Part shown: one piece after another, positions 1 to 9,589 of the stretch
Numbering within the stretch: the stretch's first letter is position 1
Layout of the letters: each line of letters begins with the position of its first letter
Assembly: GCA_902625945.1 (NCBI GenBank)
Contig: CACODG010000007.1
Span: 1 to 49,092 of the forward strand
Direction of reading: 5' to 3'
DNA: 49,092 nucleotides
DNA from: an uncultured Pelagibacteraceae bacterium
GTDB taxonomy: Bacteria > Pseudomonadota > Alphaproteobacteria > Pelagibacterales > Pelagibacteraceae
Translations under genes and position numbers: made by a program
The notes under the pieces: generated by a model
What the model saw: the letters and a program-made list of their open reading frames with translations, nothing else
What the model was told of the DNA's origin: nothing
Databases searched by the model: none

Positions 1-375
1 TGGCAAGACATTTAATAAATTTAATCCAGCAGATCCAATATTCTTCCATAAGTGACTTACACCATGATTAAGTTTTCTAGATGTATCGTACTTATAGTTT
101 TCTACCCTTCTAAAAAATCTATTTTTATCTTTAATCTTTTCCTCTTTGTAATCTATAATATTTGATTTTAATCTTGTTACAGGTTTTAAAAAATTTTCTT
201 TAAAAAAATTCGTTTTAAATTCTTTTGGAATAACAATCTTGTTTTTTTTTAAAATTAATTCGATTTGACCTGTAGTTAAATTTTTTCTATTTTTTGTATA
301 ATCTTGTATTTCTTTTACGCTATAAATATACGCAAGCTCTAGTAACTTATCTCTGTAACTTAATTTCTTTTTCAT
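1..375 (-). CDS. Hypothetical protein, 3' end cut off by window edge
   Basis: The reading frame starts with ATG at 375 and stays open for 125 codons to the left edge, so the C-terminus is missing. The visible protein is very basic, with many lysines and arginines, begins MKKKLSYRDKLLELAYIYSV, and shows no signal peptide or membrane segment. I do not recognise the family. It reads in the same direction as the nfu-trpS-murJ group and its start lies 3 bp beyond the nfu stop, so it is probably the last or next gene of that transcript. The tight spacing and ordinary codon use suggest a real gene; its function is unknown. Confidence 0.6.
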   Translation of the reverse strand, partial: MKKKLSYRDKLLELAYIYSVKEIQDYTKNRKNLTTGQIELILKKNKIVIPKEFKTNFFKENFLKPVTRLKSNIIDYKEEKIKDKNRFFRRVENYKYDTSRKLNHGVSHLWKNIGSAGLNLLNVLP

Positions 376-378
376 ATT

Positions 379-927
379 TTAATTAGCCTCTACAGAATTG
401 ACTTCTTTAACGTAATGCTTCAAAAGATTTTGAACTCCTTGTTTTAAGGTCATTAACGAACTTGGACAACCAGAGCAACTTCCTTGCAATTCTACGTTTA
501 CAATTCCATTTTTAAAAGATTTAAATTTTATATCTCCACCATCTCTAGCAACTGCAGGCCGTATTTTAGTATCTAGGACGTCAATTATCTTTTTTATTGT
601 TTCATCATTTTCTTCTTTGGTGAATTTGGACTCTACATTTTCTTTTAAAATTGGTTCGTCATTTTTTTCAAAATAATCATTTAGATGTGAAATTACCATA
701 GGTTTTAATACATTCCATGTCACATCTTCAGTTTTTTTAACGGATAAGAAATTTTTAGATAGTAGTACTAATTCAACACCTTTGAATTCTAAAAGTTCCT
801 TAACAAATTTATTATTTAAATTCTTAGATTTTGCTTTTTGAAATTCCTCAGTTCCAATAGATGAAATGACTTTATCTGAAAGAAACTTAAGTGAATTTGG
901 ATTTGGAGTAGATTCCGTTTGTATCAT
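379..927 (-). CDS. NFU1-type iron-sulfur cluster scaffold/carrier protein
   Basis: The 182-residue protein has the two-domain layout of mitochondrial NFU1 and its alphaproteobacterial relatives. An Nfu N-terminal domain covers about residues 1-87 (opening MIQTESTPNPNSLKF). A NifU C-terminal domain covers about 110-180 and contains GGDI and the cluster-binding pair CSGC at 151-154. Known family members carry a [4Fe-4S] cluster between two subunits and hand it to target enzymes in the cytoplasm. It differs from E. coli NfuA, which has a degenerate A-type N-domain. It lies 12 bp after trpS on the same strand. The domain call is secure; its client enzymes cannot be read from the sequence. Confidence 0.93.
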   Translation of the reverse strand: MIQTESTPNPNSLKFLSDKVISSIGTEEFQKAKSKNLNNKFVKELLEFKGVELVLLSKNFLSVKKTEDVTWNVLKPMVISHLNDYFEKNDEPILKENVESKFTKEENDETIKKIIDVLDTKIRPAVARDGGDIKFKSFKNGIVNVELQGSCSGCPSSLMTLKQGVQNLLKHYVKEVNSVEAN

Positions 928-939
928 GAGAAATTTATA

Positions 940-1944
940 TTATAACAATCCCACTTTTTCACGTATATTTTTAAGGTTTTCCTCAGCGATATTATTGGCT
1001 TTTTCTCTACCTTTTTTCAAAATCTGCTTCAAATGATCTTTATTATTTAACAGCTTTTTAATTTCTTTGCCGATTGGTTCTATCTCTCCAATCAAAATCT
1101 CTGATAATTTTGTTTTTAAAAATGAATACTCTTTACCAGATACTTCATTAAGAACGGTTTCTAAACTTTTTTTAGTTACTTCAGAATATATATTAAGTAG
1201 ATTTAGTGCTTCCGGTTTTTTTTCTAAATTTTTTAAATTTTCGGGAATAGGCTCAGAATCAGATTTAGCTTTTTTAATTTTTTTTATTATTTCATCAGCA
1301 CTATCTTTCAAATTAATTCTAGAAAAATCAGATTCTTCTGATTTACTCATTTTTTTTGTGCCATCTCTTAAACTCATTACTCTAGATACATTTTTTGGAA
1401 TTAAAGGTTCAGGAATAGGGAAAAAGTCTTTACAATTAAAATCATTATTAAATTTTTGTGCAATGTCTCTTGAAAGTTCTAAGTGTTGTTTTTGATCTGC
1501 TCCAACGGGGACATGGGTAGCCTTATAAAGTAGAATATCAGCTGCCATAAGGTTAGGATAAATGTACAATCCCACACTTGCTTTTTCTTTATCCGATCCA
1601 GCTTTATCTTTAAATTGTGTCATCCGATTTAACCAGCCTATTCTTGAAACGCAATTCAAAATCCAAGCTAGTTCAGTGTGTCCTGAAACTGATGATTGAT
1701 TAAATATAATGCTTTTATTTGGGTCCAATCCAGTGGCTAAGAAACTCGCAACAGTTTCTAAAACATTATTTTGTAGTTCATCGGGTTTTTGAAAAGTGGT
1801 TATCGCATGCAAGTCTACAACACAGTAAATACATTCCATTTCATTCTGAAGAGAAACAAAATTTTTTAGGGCTCCAAGATAATTTCCTAAATGTAAGTTT
1901 CCAGTTGGTTGAACTCCAGAAAATACTAATTTTTTTTTACTCAT
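940..1944 (-). CDS. trpS: Tryptophan--tRNA ligase
   Basis: TrpS attaches tryptophan to tRNA-Trp using ATP in the cytoplasm. The 334-residue length is normal for the bacterial enzyme. Class I signatures are present: the HIGH-equivalent HLGN at residues 18-21 inside [18 protein letters not shown], and KMSKS near residue 198 in [13 protein letters not shown]. The ATG at 1944 directly abuts the murJ stop at 1945, so the two are almost certainly cotranscribed. Nothing is missing or unusual. Identification is secure. Confidence 0.97.
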   Translation of the reverse strand: MSKKKLVFSGVQPTGNLHLGNYLGALKNFVSLQNEMECIYCVVDLHAITTFQKPDELQNNVLETVASFLATGLDPNKSIIFNQSSVSGHTELAWILNCVSRIGWLNRMTQFKDKAGSDKEKASVGLYIYPNLMAADILLYKATHVPVGADQKQHLELSRDIAQKFNNDFNCKDFFPIPEPLIPKNVSRVMSLRDGTKKMSKSEESDFSRINLKDSADEIIKKIKKAKSDSEPIPENLKNLEKKPEALNLLNIYSEVTKKSLETVLNEVSGKEYSFLKTKLSEILIGEIEPIGKEIKKLLNNKDHLKQILKKGREKANNIAEENLKNIREKVGLL

Positions 1945-3471
1945 CTAGTTTATTTTATAGTTTTTTATTTTTAATAATCCAAATAGATAACAAGATAACA
2001 AATAAATAGTTCCTACGAAACCTACAATAATTAATAAATAAACTGATTTAAAAGTGTAAGAGTAATCAAGATAGCTAGAATACTTATTTAAGACATATAT
2101 TAGAATAAAGGCCATTATTGAAGATGAGATAAGAATTTTAAAGGAGTCTTTGAACAGTTTCCTTTGCAAGACTAAATAATTACTTCTCAATAATAAATAT
2201 AAAAATATTAATACGCCTATCCAGGTTGAAATAGAAGTAGCGATAGGAATAATTAGAAATCCTAATTTATTGAAAAAACTTACACTAATCGTAATGTTTA
2301 AAAAAACAATAAAAGAGGAAATATAAAATGGCGTTATAGTGTTGTCTCTAGCAAAGAAAAAATTAGCTAAAATTTTAATTAAAGAAAATGCTATAATACC
2401 ATATCCAAAAAACATTAATGCTTTTGAGGTCATTTCAACATCTGTTATATTAAATGATCCATATCCAAATAGTCCATTTACTATTTCTTCTGAGGCAATT
2501 ATTAAACCAATACTAGCAGGCACTGAAAGCAATAAAGACAGATGTATAGATTTATTTTGTATGTTTAAAATTTTGTTATAATCTTTATTTTTAAATGCTT
2601 TAGAAAGTACTGGTAATGAAACAGTTCCTACTGCTATTCCAGCAATAGCCAGATTAATTTGATATACTCTATCTGCGTAGTACAAGTATGATACTGCTCC
2701 AGACTGAAACGATGCAATTATTGTGCCTACTAAAATATTAATTTGTGTAACTCCAGACGAAAAAATACTTGGTAATAATTTTCTGAAAAAAAATTTTACT
2801 TTACTACTAGGTTTGAAACTAAATCGAATATTAGGTCTATAAAACTTTAAAGTAAAAAAAATTAAAAAAATTAATTGAGCCACACCGGCAAGTGTGACGC
2901 CATAAGAAAGTTGTTTAGCAATATTTAATTCTTGAAAATATGAAATTAAAATGCTGATAATCAAAATAACATTTAAAAATATTGGTGCTGAAGCAGCAGC
3001 TGCAAACTTATTATTTGAATTTAATATACCTGAAAAAAAAGAGGATAAACTTACGAACAATAAAAAAGGGAAGGTAATTCTTGTAAACTCTACTGCTAGA
3101 TCAAACTTTATATTATCATCTGCAAATCCTGGGGCGATTAAATAAACTAAGAATGGAGTAAATATTTCTGCAAGTGTGACTATAAACAATAAAATTAATA
3201 GAAGAAGATTAAAAACTTCGTCAGCAAATTTAATTCCATCTTTCTGACCTTTTAATTTTGCTGATGTATAACTTGGTATAAATGCAGCATTAAATGTCCC
3301 CTCAGCAAAAAGTCGTCTAAAGGTATTGGGTAATCTAAACGCAACAAAGAAGGCGTCTGCAAAAATTGAAGCTCCTAAAAATATTGCTATTAATATGTCT
3401 CTTAGATAGCCTAAAATTCTACTTATTATTGTAAAAAAACTAAATATTGAAGCTGAAGAAAGCAAGTTCAT
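1945..3471 (-). CDS. murJ: Lipid II flippase MurJ (MviN)
   Basis: MurJ moves the peptidoglycan precursor lipid II across the inner membrane. The 508-residue protein is hydrophobic throughout, with about 14 membrane segments. It carries the family signature near the N-terminus, where ISRILGYLRD is followed by FADAFFVAFRLPNTFRRLFAEG and AFIPSY. The arginines of the first helices (SRILGYLRD and RLPNTFRR) correspond to the charged central cavity known from the family. It is the first gene of the leftward murJ-trpS-nfu run. Its start is separated from the divergent maeB start by 70 bp, which must hold both promoters. Confidence 0.96.
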   Translation of the reverse strand: MNLLSSASIFSFFTIISRILGYLRDILIAIFLGASIFADAFFVAFRLPNTFRRLFAEGTFNAAFIPSYTSAKLKGQKDGIKFADEVFNLLLLILLFIVTLAEIFTPFLVYLIAPGFADDNIKFDLAVEFTRITFPFLLFVSLSSFFSGILNSNNKFAAAASAPIFLNVILIISILISYFQELNIAKQLSYGVTLAGVAQLIFLIFFTLKFYRPNIRFSFKPSSKVKFFFRKLLPSIFSSGVTQINILVGTIIASFQSGAVSYLYYADRVYQINLAIAGIAVGTVSLPVLSKAFKNKDYNKILNIQNKSIHLSLLLSVPASIGLIIASEEIVNGLFGYGSFNITDVEMTSKALMFFGYGIIAFSLIKILANFFFARDNTITPFYISSFIVFLNITISVSFFNKLGFLIIPIATSISTWIGVLIFLYLLLRSNYLVLQRKLFKDSFKILISSSIMAFILIYVLNKYSSYLDYSYTFKSVYLLIIVGFVGTIYLLSCYLFGLLKIKNYKIN

Positions 3472-3541
3472 AGAAAATCTAAATTAAGCCATAAATTTAT
3501 AGTGAATTAATTTTCTTTATATTACATACTCATAAAATAAA

Positions 3542-5824
3542 ATGCCAAAAAAAACAGAAATTGATCATTATTCAGATAAAGAAGCACTCGACTTTCATAT
3601 AAAAGGAAAGTCTGGCAAAATTGAGATTAATTCAAGTAAACCCTTAACAACAAAAAGAGATCTATCTCTAGCTTATTCTCCTGGAGTAGCTGCTCCAGTT
3701 AAAGAAATCGCAAAAAATCCAGATCTGGCTTATGACTATACTAGTAAAGGAAATTTAGTTGCTGTCATTAGCAATGGATCCGCGATTTTAGGTTTAGGTA
3801 ATTTAGGAGCTTTAGCATCCAAACCTGTTATGGAGGGTAAGTCTGTATTGTTTAAAAGATTTGCAGACATAGACTCTATTGATATTGAAATAGATAATAG
3901 TAATCCTAACTCGATAATTGATACCATTAAAAATATAGGAGGAACATTTGGCGGAATAAATCTTGAAGATATTGCTGCTCCTGATTGTTTTATTATTGAA
4001 CAGAAGCTTAAGGAACTATTAGATATTCCAATTTTTCACGATGACCAACATGGTACTGCTATTATTACTACTGCTGCTTTGATTAATGCTCTGGATATCT
4101 CAAAGAAAAAAATAGATAAGGTAAAAGTTGTAATTAATGGTGCTGGGGCTTCAGCTCAAGCCTGTGCAAATTTATTTAAGAGTTCTGGTGTTAAAAGTAA
4201 AAATATTACTATGTGTGATAGTAAGGGAGTTATTTATAAAGGTCGAAAAAATATTGATCAATTTAAATCAGCATTTGCAACCGAAACGAAACTAAGAACT
4301 CTAGATGAAGCAATGAAAGGTTCTGACGTTTTCTTAGGATTATCTGCAAAAGATGTTGTTTCAAAAGAAATGATAAAATCGATGTCAAAAAATCCAATTA
4401 TCTTTGCTTGCGCGAATCCTGATCCAGAAATAAAACCAGAGCTTATTCAGGAAGTGAGATCAGATGCAATAATTGCTACGGGAAGATCTGATTATCCTAA
4501 CCAAGTAAATAATTTAATTGGGTTTCCTTATATTTTTAGAGGCGCTTTGGATGTAAGAGCTAAAGAAATTAATGAAGAAATGAAAGTTGCTGCAGCCAAT
4601 GCTATAGCTCTTCTAGCTAGGGAGAATGTTCCTGATGAGGTAGTTTCTGCTTATGGAGGTGATAGGCCAAGATACGGAAAAGATTACATAATACCTTCAA
4701 CCTTTGATCCGAGATTAATAAGCGTGATTCCCTCTGCTGTTGCTCATGCAGCGATGAAAAGTGGTGTGGCAAGAAAAAATATTCCAGATCTAGAGGCTTA
4801 TAAAGATCAATTAACAAACCGATTAGACCCTACAATGTCATTAATGCAAGGGATAAATGCAAAAGTAAGAAAAAATCCTAAAAGAGTTATATTTGCTGAA
4901 GGTGAAGATGAAAATATGTTAAAAGCCGCTATCGAATTTGGCCGAAATAAATTAGGTACGCCAATTTTAATCGGTGCAGAGAAAAGAATTAAAGAACAGT
5001 TAAAGAATATAGGTTTAGATGAAAATTATAAAATTGAAATTGTAAATTCTACTAATAAAGAAAAACGGGAAAAATACGTGAAACACCTATATAAAAGACT
5101 TCAAAGAGAAGGCCAGCTTGAAAGAGACGTTGACAGGTTAGTGCGTAATGAGCGAATAGCCTGGGGCGCATCAATGATCGCTTGCAATGATGCAGATGCA
5201 ATGGTGACTGGAAACATAAGACACTACGCAGCCTCAATTGAAAAATTAAAAAAAGTAACCGACCCTAGACCAGGTGAAGAAATTTTTGGCATGACAATGA
5301 TTACTCTTAAGGGAAAAACAATTTTGGTAGCGGATACAAACGTACAAGATTTTCCTTCTCCAGAAAGATTAGTTAAAGTTTCAAAATCTTGTGTTCGTGT
5401 AGCTAGATTATTTGGATTTGATCCTAAAGTTGCATTCTTATCTCACTCCACTTTTGGAAAACCAATTTCAAAAAATACAAAACACGTAAGAAAAGCTATA
5501 GAAATATTAAAAACTGAAAAAGTGGATTTTGATTTTGATGGTGAGATGCAACCCGATGTTGCTTTAAATCCAATTTATAAAGAGATTTATCCTTTTTCCA
5601 AAATTGTGGGAAATGCGAATATTTTAATTATGCCTGCTCTTCACAGCGCTGCAATATCTACAAAACTGATGAAGGTATTTGGGGGAGGTAAGTTAATCGG
5701 TCCGCTATTAATTGGATTGGGATCACCTATTGAAGTAGCTCCGCTAAGAGCAAGTACTTCTGAAATTTTAAATCTTGCTTCTATCGCAGCATATTCATCT
5801 GATGTAATTGATTATTCTAGTTAA
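3542..5824 (+). CDS. maeB: NADP-dependent malic enzyme (MaeB type, with phosphotransacetylase-like C-domain)
   Basis: This enzyme oxidatively decarboxylates malate to pyruvate, linking the TCA cycle to pyruvate and supplying reducing power. At 760 residues it has the hybrid MaeB architecture. The malic enzyme domain is about residues 1-430, with FHDDQHGTA near 163 and the dinucleotide-binding stretch NGAGASAQAC near 200. A phosphate acetyltransferase-like domain follows at about 435-755, with RVIFAEGEDENML at its start. In known MaeB proteins that second domain binds acetyl-CoA and is regulatory rather than catalytic. NADP preference is inferred from the family. Its stop overlaps the convergent BON gene by 4 bp, with no terminator between them. 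Confidence 0.95.
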   Translation: MPKKTEIDHYSDKEALDFHIKGKSGKIEINSSKPLTTKRDLSLAYSPGVAAPVKEIAKNPDLAYDYTSKGNLVAVISNGSAILGLGNLGALASKPVMEGKSVLFKRFADIDSIDIEIDNSNPNSIIDTIKNIGGTFGGINLEDIAAPDCFIIEQKLKELLDIPIFHDDQHGTAIITTAALINALDISKKKIDKVKVVINGAGASAQACANLFKSSGVKSKNITMCDSKGVIYKGRKNIDQFKSAFATETKLRTLDEAMKGSDVFLGLSAKDVVSKEMIKSMSKNPIIFACANPDPEIKPELIQEVRSDAIIATGRSDYPNQVNNLIGFPYIFRGALDVRAKEINEEMKVAAANAIALLARENVPDEVVSAYGGDRPRYGKDYIIPSTFDPRLISVIPSAVAHAAMKSGVARKNIPDLEAYKDQLTNRLDPTMSLMQGINAKVRKNPKRVIFAEGEDENMLKAAIEFGRNKLGTPILIGAEKRIKEQLKNIGLDENYKIEIVNSTNKEKREKYVKHLYKRLQREGQLERDVDRLVRNERIAWGASMIACNDADAMVTGNIRHYAASIEKLKKVTDPRPGEEIFGMTMITLKGKTILVADTNVQDFPSPERLVKVSKSCVRVARLFGFDPKVAFLSHSTFGKPISKNTKHVRKAIEILKTEKVDFDFDGEMQPDVALNPIYKEIYPFSKIVGNANILIMPALHSAAISTKLMKVFGGGKLIGPLLIGLGSPIEVAPLRASTSEILNLASIAAYSSDVIDYSS

Positions 5825-6399
5825 AGTTTATTTCTACTTAACTCAGTAGCAAGATATATTGATGGAAAAATTTTTTTAACGTCGTAAATCTTATTAGCCT
5901 CGTTTATCACTTCCTCTTTCTCACTTTGATCCATGGCGATACCAAAAATATAAATATTCTTATTTATTGTTTCTAAAGTATAATTTCTTGCTTTTGTTTT
6001 TTTATTGAAGATTAAAGCAGACCTTAGTTGACTGGTTATTAAAATATCTTTTGCTGTAGTTTTAAAGTTAGTATTTCCTTTAATTGTAATTGCATTTTTA
6101 ACTGCTCTGACACCTTTTGTTTCCCATGCCATTTTGGTTATTTTAATTTTCTCCTCAGGTTCATCTACTTTACCTGTCAAAAATATTCGCCCGTCTATAA
6201 CTTTAGACTGAATAGATATAAAGTATTTTTTATTAGCTAATGCTAGTCTAGCTGATAAATTTTTTTGCATGATGGTATCATCAATTTGCATCCCTATAGT
6301 TCTAGGATCAAAAGTAATATCAACTCCAGCACCGAATTGACCGATCGAGCTACACGAGTAGAGTAAAAATACAATTAAATAACTAGCGATTTTTCTCAT
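5821..6399 (-). CDS. Dual-BON-domain lipoprotein, DolP/OsmY-like
   Basis: The 192-residue protein starts with a short hydrophobic signal ending in VFLLYSC, a plausible lipobox with Cys16 as the lipidated residue; the tyrosine two before the cysteine is slightly unusual. The rest contains two BON-like domains, about 45-110 (with GRIFLTGKVDEPEEK) and about 120-190 (with NIYIFGIAMDQSEKEEV). Size and layout match DolP (YraP), an outer-membrane lipoprotein that binds anionic phospholipid. Its start overlaps rsmI by 17 bp. In E. coli, dolP also lies close to rsmI and lpoA, so the neighbourhood supports the call. A periplasmic role is inferred. Confidence 0.82.
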   Translation of the reverse strand: MRKIASYLIVFLLYSCSSIGQFGAGVDITFDPRTIGMQIDDTIMQKNLSARLALANKKYFISIQSKVIDGRIFLTGKVDEPEEKIKITKMAWETKGVRAVKNAITIKGNTNFKTTAKDILITSQLRSALIFNKKTKARNYTLETINKNIYIFGIAMDQSEKEEVINEANKIYDVKKIFPSIYLATELSRNKL

Positions 6400-7222
6400 T
6401 TTTTAACTTTAAGCATATTTGATAAATTTGTTTTTTATTTTTTTTTTCTAATTCAAAAATTAAATCAACAGTATCCTTTAAGCTATATTTTTTTAATAAT
6501 TTTTTTGCTCTGTTGATAATTTTCTCTTTATCAAGGGTTTTATTCTTTTCTAGAGTTTCAGATATAACAATTGTTATTTCACCTTTTATTTTACTACTGA
6601 ATTCCTCTAGATCATCAATATTTTTCCTATAAATTGACTCGTGTATTTTTGTTATCTCTCTTGCTATTAGAATTTTTCTTCCAGAATAATATTTTTTAAG
6701 ATGCTTAATATAAAAATTAATTTTTAAAGAGGGAACAAAGAAAATTTGTGAAAATTTATAATTCGAGAGAAATGAGAGAACATTTTCTAACTCCTTTTCA
6801 GTCTTTGGTAAAAAACCATAAAATAAAAATTTATCATCAAATCCAGAAACACTCATAGCTGCTGTCAATGATGATACTCCTGGGATAGAAATAATCTTTA
6901 TATTTTTTTGAATACACTCGTTAATTAAAATTTTACCAGGATCTGATAATAAGGGGGTACCTGCGTCAGAAATTAGAGACAAAATTTTGCCCTGATTTAT
7001 ATATTCAATAAGATGATTAATTTGTTTTTTTTCATTAAATTTATGATAGGAGATCAATTTTTTTTTAATTTTAAGATGATTAAGCAATTTTAAGGATCTA
7101 CGAGTATCCTCACAAAGAATGAAATCTGATTTTTTTAACACATCAATAGCCCTTAAGGTGATGTCGTCAAGGTTTCCAATAGGCGTTGAAACAATATATA
7201 AACTGTTGTTAGATAATTTCAT
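6383..7222 (-). CDS. rsmI: 16S rRNA (cytidine-1402-2'-O)-methyltransferase
   Basis: RsmI methylates the ribose of C1402 in the ribosomal decoding centre using S-adenosylmethionine. The 279-residue protein shows the tetrapyrrole-methylase fold signatures: LYIVSTPIGNLDDITLRA at the start, CEDTRRS near residue 39, LISDAGTPLLSDPG near 84 and PGVSSLTAAMSVSGF near 116. The lysine-rich C-terminus is typical of this genome. It diverges from the LpoA-like gene with only 3 bp between start codons, as rsmI and lpoA do in E. coli, and its 3' end overlaps the BON lipoprotein gene. Confidence 0.95.
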   Translation of the reverse strand: MKLSNNSLYIVSTPIGNLDDITLRAIDVLKKSDFILCEDTRRSLKLLNHLKIKKKLISYHKFNEKKQINHLIEYINQGKILSLISDAGTPLLSDPGKILINECIQKNIKIISIPGVSSLTAAMSVSGFDDKFLFYGFLPKTEKELENVLSFLSNYKFSQIFFVPSLKINFYIKHLKKYYSGRKILIAREITKIHESIYRKNIDDLEEFSSKIKGEITIVISETLEKNKTLDKEKIINRAKKLLKKYSLKDTVDLIFELEKKNKKQIYQICLKLKNEKNR

Positions 7223-7225
7223 AAT

Positions 7226-8377
7226 ATGAAAAAAATAATAATAATTTTATCTTATATAATAATATTTTTTAATTCTAACCTTTTGGCCTCAGAAAAACAG
7301 AAGATTTTAAAAGTAGGTTTATTGGCACCACTTTCAGGTCAATATAAGGAACTTGGAAACTCACTTTTATATTCTTTACAGTTAGCGCTTGAAGAAATAA
7401 ATGACGAAAGTGTATTTATAATTCCTAGAGATTCAGGTTTTAATGATAAAGATAGATTAACAAAAGCTATTCAGGATATAAGAGCGTTAGGAGCAAAAAT
7501 CATAATTGGGCCGATAAACAACGATGAATTTGAATTAGTTTCAAAATATAATGATTTGATTTTTATTTCGCCATCGAATATTTCACCAGAATTTAATAAC
7601 AATATTATAAGTGTTGGTGTTAGCTTAGAGTCTCAGTTAGATGCTTTATCTAATTTTATAAAGAAACAAAAAAAAAATAGGACTGTAATTTTATATCCAG
7701 AGAATCAATATACAAATTTTGTAGAAAAAAAATTAAAAAATATAAAATTACAAAATTTTAGAACCTTTAAATATAATCCTGATCCTCAGGTTTTAACTGG
7801 TGAAATTGAAATCTTGACAAATTACTCTCAGAGAAAAAAAAATTTAGAACTAAGGAAAAAACTTTACGAAGATAAAGAAGATGAACAATCGATTAAACAA
7901 CTAGAGAGACTAGAGCAGCTTTATACACTTGGAGAAGTGAATTTTGACTCAGTAATCATTATTGATTTTGGAAATAATCTTAAGAGTGTTTTAACATCGT
8001 TAGTTTATTCTGACGTAAATCAAGATAAAGTTTTATTTACCACGGTAAATCAATGGTTTGATGAAAGTATATTTTACGAAAATACAATAAAAAATATGTA
8101 TTACCCTTCAATTAACTACAAAGAATTTAAAAAATTTAATAATAATTATTTTAAAAAATTTAAATCATATCCTACTGAGATCGCTATTTTAGCCTACGAC
8201 TCTCTTGGACTTATTTATTATGCTTGGAAAAATAACGGAAAAATTAATTCAGTTAATGATTTTTTGTTCAAAAATAAAATTAAAGGAAAAATCGGAACAT
8301 TTAGTTTTAAAGATAGGAAGGTTTTTCAAGATTTAGAAATATACAAGACAGATAAAAATAAATTTATTAAATTTTAA
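7226..8377 (+). CDS. LpoA-like periplasmic protein (penicillin-binding protein activator family)
   Basis: The 383-residue protein has an N-terminal signal (MKKIIIILSYIIIFFNSNLLAS) and then a type I periplasmic binding fold. Its first strand VGLLAPLSGQYKELG is typical of LpoA C-domains and amino-acid ABC binding proteins. Divergence from rsmI is the arrangement of lpoA in E. coli, where LpoA activates penicillin-binding protein 1A. Two differences stand out: no N-terminal TPR domain, and no lipobox cysteine at the signal cleavage site, so it may be a soluble periplasmic protein. No transporter genes are nearby, which argues against a plain ABC binding protein. Its last 11 bp overlap rdgB. Confidence 0.75.
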   Translation: MKKIIIILSYIIIFFNSNLLASEKQKILKVGLLAPLSGQYKELGNSLLYSLQLALEEINDESVFIIPRDSGFNDKDRLTKAIQDIRALGAKIIIGPINNDEFELVSKYNDLIFISPSNISPEFNNNIISVGVSLESQLDALSNFIKKQKKNRTVILYPENQYTNFVEKKLKNIKLQNFRTFKYNPDPQVLTGEIEILTNYSQRKKNLELRKKLYEDKEDEQSIKQLERLEQLYTLGEVNFDSVIIIDFGNNLKSVLTSLVYSDVNQDKVLFTTVNQWFDESIFYENTIKNMYYPSINYKEFKKFNNNYFKKFKSYPTEIAILAYDSLGLIYYAWKNNGKINSVNDFLFKNKIKGKIGTFSFKDRKVFQDLEIYKTDKNKFIKF

Positions 8378-8942
8378 TTTTTTTTTTAAGCTTCTGAAAA
8401 GCTAAAAACCTGTGATCTACTCTCATTTTTTTTGCTTTTTTCATTTGACCAAATGTTACTTTGCTGTTTTTTGGTATAAAAATTGGATCATATCCAAAAC
8501 CATTTTTTCCTAAAATATTTTTAGATATCGTACCATGAACTTTTCCTTCAACAGTTATAACTTTTTTATTAGTTGTTTTTAGTGAAAGGCTACAAACAAA
8601 AAAAGCTTTTCTATCTTTCATATTTTTAAGTTTTTTTAAAATATATTTCATCGCATTATTAAATCCTCCAAGTTTATTTGCAAACCTTGCAGAATGAACT
8701 CCTGGTTTACCTTTTAATGATTTTATACAAATTCCTGAGTCATCGGAAATCACGGTGTAGTTTACGAATTTTGAAAAGAAATTTACTTTCAGCTTGGAGT
8801 TAGATGCGAATGTTTTTCCGGTCTCTTTAGGGCTTTTTATTTTAAGAGAAAAAGGAGAGATTTTTTTGTATTTTTTTGAAACTAGTTTTCCAATTTCTTT
8901 GAATTTTCCTTTATTATGCGTTCCTATTAAAATTTTTTTCAT
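8367..8942 (-). CDS. rdgB: Non-canonical purine NTP pyrophosphatase (RdgB/HAM1)
   Basis: RdgB hydrolyses dITP, ITP and XTP to monophosphates, keeping deaminated purines out of nucleic acids. Family signatures in the 191-residue protein are the opening ILIGTHNKGKFKEI (phosphate-binding T-x-N-x-x-K), VISDDSGICI with GKPGVHSARFA in the middle, and GFGYDPIF near residue 148. It diverges from grpE across a 43-bp gap, matching the common alphaproteobacterial position beside the heat-shock genes. The gene is complete and typical. Confidence 0.95.
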   Translation of the reverse strand: MKKILIGTHNKGKFKEIGKLVSKKYKKISPFSLKIKSPKETGKTFASNSKLKVNFFSKFVNYTVISDDSGICIKSLKGKPGVHSARFANKLGGFNNAMKYILKKLKNMKDRKAFFVCSLSLKTTNKKVITVEGKVHGTISKNILGKNGFGYDPIFIPKNSKVTFGQMKKAKKMRVDHRFLAFQKLKKKIKI

Positions 8943-8985
8943 TTCGACCTGGTAATTTTTATATTATTGACTATATACCACTCAA

Positions 8986-9579
8986 ATGTCTGAAAATGAC
9001 CAAAAAAAACATGATGAATTAAAATCTGAAGAAAAAGAAATTAAAAAAGCTTCAGAATTAGGTGAAAAAATTGAAAAGGACGACGTTTCAATAGAAGAAA
9101 AATTAAAAGATACTGAGGACAAATTACTCAGGTCGCTTGCTGAGATTGAAAATCAAAGAAAACGATTTGAGAAAGAAATTAAAGATGCTTTCGAATATGG
9201 ATCTTTTAATTTTGCTAAAGAAAGTTTAGCAATACTTGATAACTTGCAAAGAGCGAAGGAAGCTATAAAAAATGATAAAATATTAAAAGAGAATAAAGAT
9301 CTTGATAAGTTTTTGGAGAATATATCTATTGTAGAGAAAGATTTAATATCTATTTTTGAAAAAAATAACATTAAAAAAATTAACTCACTTGGAAAGTCTT
9401 TTGATCCAAATCTGCATCAAGCAATGACAGAAATTGAAGATAATGATTCTGAGCCTGGTAGCGTTGTTCAAGAAATTCAACCAGGCTACATGTTGGGTGA
9501 AAGATTATTGAGGCCAGCATTAGTAGGTGTTGCTAAGAAAAAAAGCTCAAAAAACCATGAAAAAAGTGAAAAAAAATAG
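8986..9579 (+). CDS. grpE: Nucleotide exchange factor GrpE
   Basis: GrpE releases ADP from DnaK. The 197-residue protein begins with a charged helical region (about 1-95) expected to form the dimeric coiled coil, containing the typical LAEIENQRKRFEKE. The C-terminal beta domain (about 135-185) has FDPNLHQAM and the GrpE signature VVQEIQPGYMLGERLLRPA. It precedes dnaK by 63 bp, a gap holding a separate heat-shock-like promoter, so dnaK can be induced independently. The lysine-rich tail is disordered. Identification is secure. Confidence 0.96.
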   Translation: MSENDQKKHDELKSEEKEIKKASELGEKIEKDDVSIEEKLKDTEDKLLRSLAEIENQRKRFEKEIKDAFEYGSFNFAKESLAILDNLQRAKEAIKNDKILKENKDLDKFLENISIVEKDLISIFEKNNIKKINSLGKSFDPNLHQAMTEIEDNDSEPGSVVQEIQPGYMLGERLLRPALVGVAKKKSSKNHEKSEKK

Positions 9580-9589
9580 AATGTGCTCC

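Noticed and set aside
3542-5824. maeB as a novel fusion of malic enzyme and phosphotransacetylase.
   Set aside because: This is the standard long form of MaeB in proteobacteria.
7226-8377. Reading the gene as an amino-acid ABC transporter binding protein.
   Set aside because: No permease or ATPase genes adjoin it, and the divergent rsmI partner fits lpoA better.
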